Source: JBAYJT01 sp041664965 (lineage in GTDB: Bacteria; Pseudomonadota; Gammaproteobacteria; UBA9339). From it: a stretch of 47,594 bases of DNA. Within the stretch, counting starts at the first letter, position 1. Every line of letters begins with the position of its first letter. Below, one piece after another: positions 40,477-47,594 of this stretch. A model generated the notes under the pieces. It searched no databases. It saw only the letters and a program-made list of their open reading frames with translations, and was not told the DNA's origin. The position numbers and the translations under genes were made by a program. The stretch is from the NCBI GenBank assembly GCA_041664965.1, contig JBAYJT010000006.1, positions 1 to 47,594 of the forward strand, read 5' to 3'.

Positions 40477-41931
40477 CTATTTTTTCTTCCACACAATGTC
40501 CAACTCTCGAGCTGCCTTAACATCATCAAGACGCTTGACTGGCATGGTATGCGGAGCGGTTTTGACTTTGTTTGGATCTGATTTTGCTTCCGCCAAAATC
40601 TTAATCATAACTTCCGCAAAAGCATCGATTTCCTGCTTACTTTCCGTTTCTGTTGGTTCAATCAATAAACATTCCGCTACTAAAACTGGGAAATACGTAG
40701 TAGGCGCGTGGAAACCATAATCCAACAACCTCTTGCCAAAATCTTTAGCGCTAGTGCCACATTCTTGTAATTCTTTTTTCAAAGATACAATAAACTCATG
40801 TGAAGCACGGCGCGTTGGATATGGCACTGTAAAACCGGCATCTACCAATACTTTCATGAGATAATTAGCATTCAAAGTGGCGTATTCAGCTACGCGCGGC
40901 AAACCTTGTCGACCTAGCAATCTAATATAAGCATAAGCGCGAAGCATAATGCCAACATTGCCCAAGAAAGCTGAAAGACGACCAATACTTTGTGGGCGAT
41001 CTTTTTCGGTCAAGGAAACATAACGGTCACCCTTTTTGTCAATAATTGGAATTGGCAAGAATGGCAAAAGTGTTTTACCAACTGCAACTGGTCCCGAACC
41101 TGGTCCACCGCCACCGTGCGGGGTTCCAAAAGTTTTATGTAAATTTAAGTGTATAACATCAAAACCCATATCGCCCGGACGTGCTTTACCTAAAATTGCA
41201 TTTAGATTAGCTCCATCGTAGTAAAGCAAACCACCAACGTTGTGAACTATCTTAGCTATTTCCTCGATACGACGTTCAAAAACACCTAAGGTAGACGGGT
41301 TTGTGAGCATGATAGCTGCTGTCTTCGGACCAACCGCTGCTTTTAAAGCTTCTAAATCCACATCGCCATCGGCTAATGTTGGAATTTCGCGCACTGCATA
41401 ATTGGCCATCATAGCAGACGCTGGATTGGTGCCATGTGCTGCATCAGGAACGATAATTTCACTACGCTCTTTATCGCCGCGTGATTCGTGATACGCGCGG
41501 ATCATAGCAACCCCAGCAAATTCGCCTTGTGCACCAGCCATTGGTGTTAAAGATACTGCCTGCATGCCGGTGATATTGGCCAGATAATTTTGCAATTCAT
41601 ACAAGCAAGCCATAATACCTTGGCTAAAATTATCTAAAGCAAAAGGGTGGCGATTTAAAAATCCTGGCAAGGATGCCGCTTTGTGGATCGCACGCGAGTT
41701 ATATTTCATCGTACAAGAACCAAGTGGATAAAAGTGCGTATCTACCGAGAAATTTTGCTGCGAAAGCCGCGTAAAATGTCGCACGACTTCTAATTCTGAA
41801 ACTTCCGGCAAAAGCGGTTTATCTTGGCGTAGGAAATCTTTAATATCAGAAACGTCTGTTTTGGTCTGCTCCACTAAAGATGTGGTTTTGCAGCCAGAAT
41901 GAGAAACATCAAAAATCAATGGTATTGTCAT
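40477..41931 (-). CDS. gcvPB: glycine dehydrogenase (decarboxylating) subunit 2
   Basis: A 484-residue half of the split P-protein of the glycine cleavage system. The pyridoxal-phosphate lysine is in HLNLHKTFGTPHGGGGPGSG (about residue 270). LGSCTMKYN and MTPMAGAQGEFAGV fit subunit 2. It pairs with GcvPA, whose stop is four bases upstream, to decarboxylate glycine and load the aminomethyl group on lipoyl-GcvH. Confidence 0.96.
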   Translation of the reverse strand: MTIPLIFDVSHSGCKTTSLVEQTKTDVSDIKDFLRQDKPLLPEVSELEVVRHFTRLSQQNFSVDTHFYPLGSCTMKYNSRAIHKAASLPGFLNRHPFALDNFSQGIMACLYELQNYLANITGMQAVSLTPMAGAQGEFAGVAMIRAYHESRGDKERSEIIVPDAAHGTNPASAMMANYAVREIPTLADGDVDLEALKAAVGPKTAAIMLTNPSTLGVFERRIEEIAKIVHNVGGLLYYDGANLNAILGKARPGDMGFDVIHLNLHKTFGTPHGGGGPGSGPVAVGKTLLPFLPIPIIDKKGDRYVSLTEKDRPQSIGRLSAFLGNVGIMLRAYAYIRLLGRQGLPRVAEYATLNANYLMKVLVDAGFTVPYPTRRASHEFIVSLKKELQECGTSAKDFGKRLLDYGFHAPTTYFPVLVAECLLIEPTETESKQEIDAFAEVMIKILAEAKSDPNKVKTAPHTMPVKRLDDVKAARELDIVWKKK

Positions 41932-41935
41932 GGCA

Positions 41936-43291
41936 TTATCCTCTTAAAATCTGTTGTAATGCTTCGCTGTAGCGGTTTAAGTCATTATCCGTCTTGGTTT
42001 CCGTCGCGCAAACCAATAGGGCGTTCCCAAGTGTTGGATAAGCCCCGCTTAAATCATAGCCGCCCTGAATCCCAGCTTCTGCTAATTTGGCCAAGACTAT
42101 AGCTACTGGCTGACTAAGCTTCAAAACAAACTCATGGAAAAATGGCGCAGAAAATATTTTTTCAACACCTTTTATTTTACTTAAACTTTCACAAAGTTTT
42201 TTAGCATTATCGTGACAAAGAGAAGCTGTTCGCTGCATACCCTCTGGACCCAGCAAACTCATGTAAATCGTTGCTGCAGTTGCCATCAGAGCTTGGTTCG
42301 AGCAAATATTAGAAGTAGCTTTGGCTCGGCGAATATGTTGCTCACGCGCTTGCAAAGTGAGAACAAATCCGGTCTTGCCTTCTGTATCAACAGTACGACC
42401 AACAATACGCCCCGGAAGCTGCCGCATATAATCTTTCTTGCAACACATAAAACCAAAATATGGACCACCCGAAGAAAGAGGCGAGCCTAGCGGCTGACCA
42501 TCTCCCACTGCAATATCAGCACCGTCTTTGCCCCAAGTTCCTGGAGCTTTCAAAAGCGCTGTTGCCAATGGATTTACCGCGGCAATCAAAAGTGCTTTTT
42601 GTTCATGCGCCCAATCGGTCAAAGCGTCTATATTTTCCAAAACACCAAAAAAGTTCGGTTGCGGTAAAACTAAAGCTGCAATCTCCTGGCCTTCATAAGC
42701 TTTTAAATCTGCCAATTCTATACGACCAGTTTGCATGGAAAACGGCACTTCCACTAAATTTAAAGAGTAGGGATGAGTAATAGTTTGAATCGTCTGGCGA
42801 TAAAACGGACTCAAAGTTTGTGGGATCAAAACCGTCTTTTTCTGCTTGCTTCTGGTTGCCATTAAGACTGCTTCAGCGAGCGCCGATGCGCCGTCGTACA
42901 TGGATGCATTCGACAAATCCAAACGCATCAAATTCGCCATCATAGATTGGTATTCATAGATGGTCTGCAAAGTACCTTGACTTGCTTCCGCTTGATATGG
43001 CGTATAAGCTGTTAAATATTCGCCTCTTCCCACAATATCCCAAATTACAGATGGAATGTTATGTTCATAAGCGCCAGCGCCTATAAAACATAATCCAGCC
43101 TTATCTTGTTCTGATCTTTCTTCCATTAGCCGCAGCATTGCTGCTTCGCTTAAAGCTTCGGGAATTTCTTTTAGTTCGCCTTTTAAGCGTAATGTTTCAG
43201 GTATTTCGCTAAAAAGCGCGTCAGTACTTTGAATTTTTAAAGCAGCAAGCATCGCCTGCTTGTCTTGCTCAGTGTGTGGAATATATGGCAT
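41936..43291 (-). CDS. gcvPA: glycine dehydrogenase (decarboxylating) subunit 1
   Basis: A 451-residue partner of GcvPB. YIPHTEQDKQAML opens the protein; FIGAGAYEHNIPSVI, LTAYTPYQAEASQGTLQTIY and SNICSNQALMATAA are typical of subunit 1. GAGG lies seven bases before ATG 43291. Repeat copy 8 lies 59 bases upstream. Confidence 0.96.
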   Translation of the reverse strand: MPYIPHTEQDKQAMLAALKIQSTDALFSEIPETLRLKGELKEIPEALSEAAMLRLMEERSEQDKAGLCFIGAGAYEHNIPSVIWDIVGRGEYLTAYTPYQAEASQGTLQTIYEYQSMMANLMRLDLSNASMYDGASALAEAVLMATRSKQKKTVLIPQTLSPFYRQTIQTITHPYSLNLVEVPFSMQTGRIELADLKAYEGQEIAALVLPQPNFFGVLENIDALTDWAHEQKALLIAAVNPLATALLKAPGTWGKDGADIAVGDGQPLGSPLSSGGPYFGFMCCKKDYMRQLPGRIVGRTVDTEGKTGFVLTLQAREQHIRRAKATSNICSNQALMATAATIYMSLLGPEGMQRTASLCHDNAKKLCESLSKIKGVEKIFSAPFFHEFVLKLSQPVAIVLAKLAEAGIQGGYDLSGAYPTLGNALLVCATETKTDNDLNRYSEALQQILRG

Positions 43292-43349
43292 AGCGGATCC
43301 TCAAATGAGTAGTCAATAATAAAATGTGGGTAAACCAAGTTTCAAAACA

Positions 43350-43389
43350 TAACACATTGATTTTAAAGGAGATCATGTAGACATGTTTT
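43350..43389 (-). repeat. 40-bp interspersed repeat, copy 8
   Basis: Minus strand: AAAACATGTCTA, CATGATCTCCTTTAA, AATCAATGTGTTA (perfect IHF consensus). In the gcvH-gcvPA gap, oriented with the operon. Confidence 0.9.
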
Positions 43390-43421
43390 TCACCACATTA
43401 AACTCATGCAGATAGTTTAAT

Positions 43422-43817
43422 TTAGTGCGATTCTGTTTCTAAAAATTTCTCGTATGCTGCCGCATCCATCAAGGCGTCCATTTCTGCATTATTGCTAGGT
43501 TTAACGCGGCAAATCCAAGCTTCTCCGTGTGGATCTTGATTTAATAAAGCCGGCGTATTTACTACCGCTTCGTTAATGGCCACAACTTCGCCTGAAATTG
43601 GACTATAAACATCTGAAGCCGACTTTACTGATTCGACAACACCGCATTCTTTTTTTGCAGTGATTTGGCTACCAACTTTGGGCGGATCGATAAAGACCAT
43701 ATCGCCCAAAGCGTGTTGGGCGTGATCTGTAATACCGATAGTAACGGTTCCATCGTTTTCTAATCTTACCCACTCATGAGTCGTGGAATATTTTGCATTT
43801 TGTGGAATTGTGCTCAT
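43422..43817 (-). CDS. gcvH: glycine cleavage system H protein
   Basis: A 131-residue lipoyl carrier shuttling the aminomethyl group between P, T and L proteins. The lipoylated residue is Lys65 in VESVKSASDVYSP, and LGDMVFIDPPKVG precedes it. AGG lies seven bases before ATG 43817. Lipoylation would depend on LipB/LipA encoded at 17723-19175. Confidence 0.96.
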   Translation of the reverse strand: MSTIPQNAKYSTTHEWVRLENDGTVTIGITDHAQHALGDMVFIDPPKVGSQITAKKECGVVESVKSASDVYSPISGEVVAINEAVVNTPALLNQDPHGEAWICRVKPSNNAEMDALMDAAAYEKFLETESH

Positions 43818-43835
43818 TTTTTTACCTCACTTTAA

Positions 43836-43947
43836 TATAATTATAAATTATGAATTATGAATGATGAATTACGAATGATGAATTGTGAATTGGCAGAAGA
43901 AATGATCCTCACAAAATTCATAATTTATAATTCATCATTTATAATTT
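43836..43947. repeat. long heptad array with inverted arms between gcvT and gcvH
   Basis: Left part (43836-43892) is built of TGAATTA, TGAATGA and TGAATTG units; right part (43914-43947) carries the complementary units, so an imperfect AT-rich hairpin of about 30 pairs can form. It fills nearly the whole 142-base gap inside the gcv operon. Related to arrays at 1480 and 32433. Confidence 0.6.
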
Positions 43948-43959
43948 TCCCCATTTTTC

Positions 43960-45057
43960 CTATTCGTAAGTTTTCTTGCCATTACGAACAAACGGATACT
44001 TCACCACGTGTCCATTTAAAGGCTTATCACGAACTATAACTTGACATGGCATACCCTGCTTTGTTCCAGCTGGAACACGCGCTAAAGCTACTGCATGTCC
44101 TAAGGTTGGCGAAAAACCACCGCTTGTCGTCATACCTTCACCCACATTTGGGACAATAACTTTTTGATGACTACGTAACACGCCGCGCTCGTCTAGAACG
44201 ATACCAACTAGAATATTTTGCAAATTCTTTGCTTTGGCTTCTAGAGGAGCTCGCCCAATAAAATCGCGCTCTTTTGGCTCCCAAGCTATGGTCCAATTTA
44301 AGTTTGCTTCTAATGGAGAAACTTCTTCATCCATTTCCGAGCCATATAAACTCATACCAGCTTCTAAACGTAAGCTATCGCGGCAAACTAAACCACAAGG
44401 TTTTACGCCAACTTTCAACAGCGCTTTCCAAAAATCTACAGCTTCTTTTTCAGGCAGCATGATTTCATAACCGTCTTCACCAGTGTACCCGGTACGACCA
44501 ATCCACCAACTCCCAACCTCAACACCATGAAAAACTTTGAGCTCTTTGGCTTTGGCGCTTTTATCAGCTGACAAGGCTAAGTGAGTCAACTCGCGAGCTT
44601 TGGGACCTTGAATAGCAATCATTGCCAGATCGCGTCTTTCAATCACTTTGACGTTAAACTTTTGAGCTTGCTTTTGGAACCAAGCTACGTCTTTATCATG
44701 GGTCGCTGCATTCACAACCACGCGATAATCGCGCTCGTTTTTGCGATACACAATCAAGTCGTCGATAACACCGCCTTTTTCATTCAGCATACAGCTGTAA
44801 AGAGCCGCTCCCATAGCACGTGGTGTTAGTTTTTCAATATCATTGGCAAATAAATAACGCAAAAACTTCTTAGCGTCTTCGCCTTCAATATCCAAAACCG
44901 TCATGTGCGAAACATCGAACATGCCAGCATCTTGGCGTACGTGATTGTGTTCTTCGATTTGCGATCCGTAATAAAGAGGCATTTCCCAGCCAGCAAAATC
45001 TGTCATTTTGCCGCCGAGTGTGACATGTTCTTCGTAAAGGGGTGTTTTTTGTGCCAT
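43960..45057 (-). CDS. gcvT: glycine cleavage system aminomethyltransferase (T protein)
   Basis: A 365-residue folate-dependent enzyme releasing ammonia and forming methylenetetrahydrofolate. GMFDVSHMTVLDIEG at the N-terminus, RTGYTGEDGYEIMLP in the middle and CRDSLRLEAGMSLYGSEMDE around the active site are family marks. First gene of the operon, start ATG 45057 with GGAG seven bases upstream. No glycine riboswitch is recognisable in the leader. Confidence 0.96.
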   Translation of the reverse strand: MAQKTPLYEEHVTLGGKMTDFAGWEMPLYYGSQIEEHNHVRQDAGMFDVSHMTVLDIEGEDAKKFLRYLFANDIEKLTPRAMGAALYSCMLNEKGGVIDDLIVYRKNERDYRVVVNAATHDKDVAWFQKQAQKFNVKVIERRDLAMIAIQGPKARELTHLALSADKSAKAKELKVFHGVEVGSWWIGRTGYTGEDGYEIMLPEKEAVDFWKALLKVGVKPCGLVCRDSLRLEAGMSLYGSEMDEEVSPLEANLNWTIAWEPKERDFIGRAPLEAKAKNLQNILVGIVLDERGVLRSHQKVIVPNVGEGMTTSGGFSPTLGHAVALARVPAGTKQGMPCQVIVRDKPLNGHVVKYPFVRNGKKTYE

Positions 45058-45084
45058 GTATCATCTCCAAATAAAAAACGTAGA

Positions 45085-45124
45085 AAAACATGTCTAGGAG
45101 AATTCCTTAAAAATCAATAAGTTG
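45085..45124 (+). repeat. 40-bp interspersed repeat, copy 9
   Basis: AAAACATGTCTA, GGAGAATTCCTTAAA, AATCAATAAGTTG (perfect IHF consensus, TTG end). Between divergent gcvT and the SDR gene; it lies in the gcvT leader in antisense orientation and points to the SDR gene 116 bases away. Confidence 0.9.
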
Positions 45125-45171
45125 GGTTTTGAAGTTATTTTCCTAGGCACGCCGTAAAGAAAATTGCGCGA

Positions 45172-45200
45172 ATTATAGTCCTATATTTTACGGGCGACAA
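45172..45200 (-). promoter_or_regulatory. predicted sigma70 promoter of the gcvT operon
   Basis: Minus strand: -35 TTGTCG (45200-45195), 17-base spacer, perfect -10 TATAAT (45177-45172). Leader of about 110 bases, which includes repeat copy 9. Confidence 0.6.
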
Positions 45201-45239
45201 CCTGTTTTGTGAGATATAATTTAACCAGGAAGGTATAAT

Positions 45240-45998
45240 ATGAATAAAATTTTTGTCATAACAGGCGCCAGCTCCGGTATAGGAAAAGCTTTAGCGCTCG
45301 CCTTGGCTACCAGAGGCAAAAAAGTGCTAGCAATTGCACGTAATCTCAATGCCCTGAAGCAACTGCAGAAACATAGTCCTACCTTAATTGATATTATAAA
45401 CGCAGATATAGCAACATTGTCTGGAAGAAAGAAAATCTTGTCCTATGTTTCTTCCAGTAAAACAAAAATACTGGCTTTGGTGAACAATGCCGCCCTAATG
45501 TCGCCTTCTGGCTTTTTAGAAAATATAAACTTAAAAGAATGGAAATATCAGATGGCGGTCAACGTGGAAGCGCCTTTGTTCTTGACTAAAGATTTACTTC
45601 CTTTTTTAAGAGGTGGACGAATTCTAAATATCACAATCTACAGCTCTTTTAATGTTACTCCTGGCTTGGGCGCTTATGGTATCTCCAAAGCCGCTTTAAA
45701 CATGATGACTGAGTATTTTCGAGCCGAATTTAAAAAATACCACATTGCTGTTGGTAGCGTCTTGCCAGGTATTGTTGATACAAATATTCAAAAGCAATTG
45801 CCCTCAGCCAAGGCATTTGCCGTATACAACAAAATCAAGCAACTAAAAAGCGAAAATAAACTCCTGCGACCTGAAGCAGTTGCCTCTTTCCTATCGTGGC
45901 TATTACTGGATGTTGATAGCATGCGCTTTAGCAAAGATACGTGGGATATTTACAATACAAAACAGCGCAAAGATTGGGCAGCTATCAGCAAAAAATAA
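45240..45998 (+). CDS. short-chain dehydrogenase/reductase
   Basis: A 252-residue classical SDR: cofactor loop TGASSGIGKALALA, NNAALMSPSGF, and the catalytic Tyr-Lys in AYGISKAALNMM with a serine in TIYSSFNVT. It uses NAD(P)H on an unknown substrate. AGGAAGG precedes ATG 45240 and a TATAAT is at 45215. Followed after 46 bases by the SUF regulator, which has its own promoter. Confidence 0.87.
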   Translation: MNKIFVITGASSGIGKALALALATRGKKVLAIARNLNALKQLQKHSPTLIDIINADIATLSGRKKILSYVSSSKTKILALVNNAALMSPSGFLENINLKEWKYQMAVNVEAPLFLTKDLLPFLRGGRILNITIYSSFNVTPGLGAYGISKAALNMMTEYFRAEFKKYHIAVGSVLPGIVDTNIQKQLPSAKAFAVYNKIKQLKSENKLLRPEAVASFLSWLLLDVDSMRFSKDTWDIYNTKQRKDWAAISKK

Positions 45999-46006
45999 GA
46001 GAAACC

Positions 46007-46035
46007 TTGCTAAATTAGTACTAATCTTGTACTAT
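46007..46035 (+). promoter_or_regulatory. promoter and inverted-repeat operator of the SUF regulator
   Basis: -35 TTGCTA (46007-46012), 17-base spacer, -10 TACTAT (46030-46035). TAGTAC-N7-GTACTA (46016-46034) fills the spacer and overlaps the -10, an arrangement typical of an autorepressor site. The start codon at 46045 is only nine bases past the -10, so the mRNA has almost no leader. Confidence 0.55.
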
Positions 46036-46044
46036 ATATGCATT

Positions 46045-46533
46045 ATGTTACGCATTAGCAAATTAGCAAGTTACGCAACCATAATCATCACAGATTTTGC
46101 CAAAAATCCGGAGCGCTTATTAAGCGCCAAAGATGTTGCGGCATTACTGAAATTGGCCGCGCCTACAGTCAGTAAAATCCTGAAAATTTTATTGGAAGCC
46201 GGATTTGTACAATCCACGCTTGGCACCAACGGTGGCTATCAATTAGCCAAAACAGCCAATGAAATTACACTCTACGATATAGTTTCCGCGTTTGATGGCA
46301 CTCCAGCTTTAACTGCCTGCTGCACGACAAGCTTTCTTTGCACACAAAATTCCATCTGTACTACGAAAAATAACTGGCAAGTTATCAATGCCGCCATGGT
46401 AGGCATATTAAAGCAAGTGACAATTACAGATATGACTTCGCCTTTAATCGAACATCCGTTATTTACAAGATTAACTTCTGCACTTAAACACAAACACTCT
46501 ACACAAGATGAAAAAAACACAAGAAAAATCTAA
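46045..46533 (+). CDS. Rrf2-family Fe-S regulator of the SUF operon
   Basis: A 162-residue winged-helix regulator. The DNA-binding part is LSAKDVAALLKLAAPTVSKI and GTNGGYQLAKT. Cys92, Cys93, Cys99 and Cys105 (CCTTSFLCTQNSIC) are placed to bind an Fe-S cluster, and the stretch NNWQVINAAM fits the SUF-system regulator branch (SufR/IscR-like) found upstream of sufB in gammaproteobacteria. ATG 46045 matches the family N-terminus MLRISKLASYA; the longer frame enters the SDR gene. Overlaps sufB by 26 bases. Confidence 0.9.
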   Translation: MLRISKLASYATIIITDFAKNPERLLSAKDVAALLKLAAPTVSKILKILLEAGFVQSTLGTNGGYQLAKTANEITLYDIVSAFDGTPALTACCTTSFLCTQNSICTTKNNWQVINAAMVGILKQVTITDMTSPLIEHPLFTRLTSALKHKHSTQDEKNTRKI

Positions 46534-47594
46534 GTTAACTAGCAAAAAAGCTGTAGAAAAACTCGCAGAACAAAACTATCAGTATGGTTTTGTAACGGAT
46601 ATTGCAGAAGACACTATAAAAGCTGGGCTTAGCGAAGAAGTTATTCAATTCTTATCGCAAAAGAAAAACGAACCAAAGTTTATGCTCGATTGGCGCCTCA
46701 AGGCTTATAAAAAGTGGCTCAAAATGACACCTCCAACTTGGGCACACATAAAATATGATCCTATTGATTACCAAAAAATCGTTTATTATTCAGCGCCCAA
46801 AGTAGACAAAAAACGCCCGAAAGATATTTCCGAAGTAGACAGTAAATTATTAGAAACCTACAAAAAACTTGGCATTCCACTCCATGAACACGCACGTTTA
46901 GCAGGAGTGGCTGTAGATGCTATTTTCGATAGCGTTTCAGTTGCCACAACTTTTAAAGAAAAACTAACCGAAGCCGGCGTAATCTTTTGTCCATTTTCGG
47001 AAGCTGTGCAAAAACATTCTGAATTAATAGAAAAATATTTAGGCAGTGTTGTGCCACCAGAAGATAATTTCTTTGCAGCTCTGAATGCCGCTGTTTTTAG
47101 CGATGGATCATTTATCTATATTCCCAAAGGCGTGCATTGCCCAATGGAGCTTTCCACTTATTTTCGCATTAATGCGGCACAAGTTGGACAGTTCGAGCGC
47201 ACTTTAATCATTGCCGATGAAAAAAGTTATGTAAGCTATTTAGAAGGCTGTAGCGCCCCGATGCGCGATAAAAATCAGCTACATGCTGCAGTTGTTGAGT
47301 TGGTCGCACACAAAGAAGCGCAAATTAAATATTCCACCGTACAAAATTGGTACCCGGGTGACAAAAATGGCAAAGGTGGTATTTACAATTTCGTCACCAA
47401 ACGCGGCATATGCCGAGGTAAAAAGTCTAAAATTTCCTGGACGCAAATTGAGACAGGCTCTGCTATCACTTGGAAATATCCTAGCGTAATTTTAGAAGGC
47501 GATGATTCTATCGGCGAATTTTATTCCGTTGCGCTAACCACTAATTATCAGCAGGCAGACACTGGTACTAAGATGATCCACTTAGGGAAAAACA
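46508..47594 (+). CDS. sufB: Fe-S cluster assembly scaffold SufB, 5' part
   Basis: The frame runs off the right edge after 362 codons; SufB is usually about 480 residues. KFMLDWRLKAYKKWLKM, SDGSFIYIPKGVHCPMELST, FERTLIIADEKSYVSYLEGC and VQNWYPGDKNGKGGIYNFVT are highly conserved SufB segments, ending QADTGTKMIHLGKN. SufB with SufC and SufD builds Fe-S clusters. Translation probably couples to the regulator gene (26-base overlap). Confidence 0.96.
   Translation, partial: MKKTQEKSKLTSKKAVEKLAEQNYQYGFVTDIAEDTIKAGLSEEVIQFLSQKKNEPKFMLDWRLKAYKKWLKMTPPTWAHIKYDPIDYQKIVYYSAPKVDKKRPKDISEVDSKLLETYKKLGIPLHEHARLAGVAVDAIFDSVSVATTFKEKLTEAGVIFCPFSEAVQKHSELIEKYLGSVVPPEDNFFAALNAAVFSDGSFIYIPKGVHCPMELSTYFRINAAQVGQFERTLIIADEKSYVSYLEGCSAPMRDKNQLHAAVVELVAHKEAQIKYSTVQNWYPGDKNGKGGIYNFVTKRGICRGKKSKISWTQIETGSAITWKYPSVILEGDDSIGEFYSVALTTNYQQADTGTKMIHLGKN

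Noticed and set aside
42460..42780. Open frame on the plus strand (106 codons)
   Set aside because: Antisense to gcvPA; no domain seen.
1525..45124. The 40-bp repeats as a CRISPR array
   Set aside because: Copies are kilobases apart, in both orientations, with no spacers of regular length and no cas genes.
45058..45239. Glycine riboswitch before gcvT
   Set aside because: None of the conserved glycine aptamer blocks can be found on the minus strand; the leader holds repeat copy 9 and a plain promoter.

Overview
The window looks like a chromosomal segment of an AT-rich gammaproteobacterium, most plausibly of the Legionellales (Legionella/Coxiella relatives). The evidence is a GlnRS of the gammaproteobacterial type, Hda, split glycine dehydrogenase (gcvPA/gcvPB), LipB/LipA, potABCD, WaaC and a LbtU-like outer-membrane barrel. 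This placement is inferred from gene content only. Genes are densely packed, with many short overlaps and convergent ends that touch. There is no rRNA, CRISPR array, transposase or prophage.

Layout: 1-2955 carries the 3' end of a ROK sugar kinase, a stand-alone cupin phosphomannose isomerase, pgeF, an L,D-transpeptidase and nth. 2909-6509 (minus) has a CMD-family protein, asnS, hda and dppA. 6697-10499 is the polyamine importer operon potABCD. 10510-12003 is a small accessory patch (BRO-N/DinD-like protein, short LuxR-type regulator). 12093-14434 (minus) is a thiamine salvage operon thiE-thiM-thiD under a TPP riboswitch. 14724-20494 holds tRNA-Thr, rsgA, a LbtU-like barrel protein, lipB-lipA, ferritin and rplU-rpmA.

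20491-32440 (minus) is a surface-polysaccharide cluster. GmhA, HddA and a fused HddC/GmhB protein give the complete GDP-D-glycero-D-manno-heptose route. A GDP-mannose-4,6-dehydratase-like enzyme and a GDP-fucose-synthase-like enzyme could turn it into a GDP-6-deoxy-heptose. ManC, two GT4 glycosyltransferases, a WcaJ-type initiating transferase and a Wzm/Wzt-type ABC exporter complete the set. secA lies just upstream. 35396-38308 has glnS and an O-antigen-ligase-like protein. 38301-45057 (minus) runs gcvT-gcvH-gcvPA-gcvPB-waaC-AAA ATPase; lipB/lipA supply the lipoyl group for GcvH. 45240-47594 has an SDR oxidoreductase, an Rrf2-family SUF regulator and the 5' part of sufB.

The most striking unexplained signal is an ungapped 40-bp interspersed repeat, nine copies, all between genes. 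It has an invariant 12-bp box (AAAACATGTCTA) and ends in a match to the IHF consensus WATCAANNNNTTR (perfect in eight copies). Two extended copies bracket the thiamine operon as direct repeats. Other signals are a G-quadruplex/hairpin in the asnS leader, a waaC gene whose only sensible start is CTG, short TGAATTA-type arrays, and a three-way pairing switch in the thi leader.
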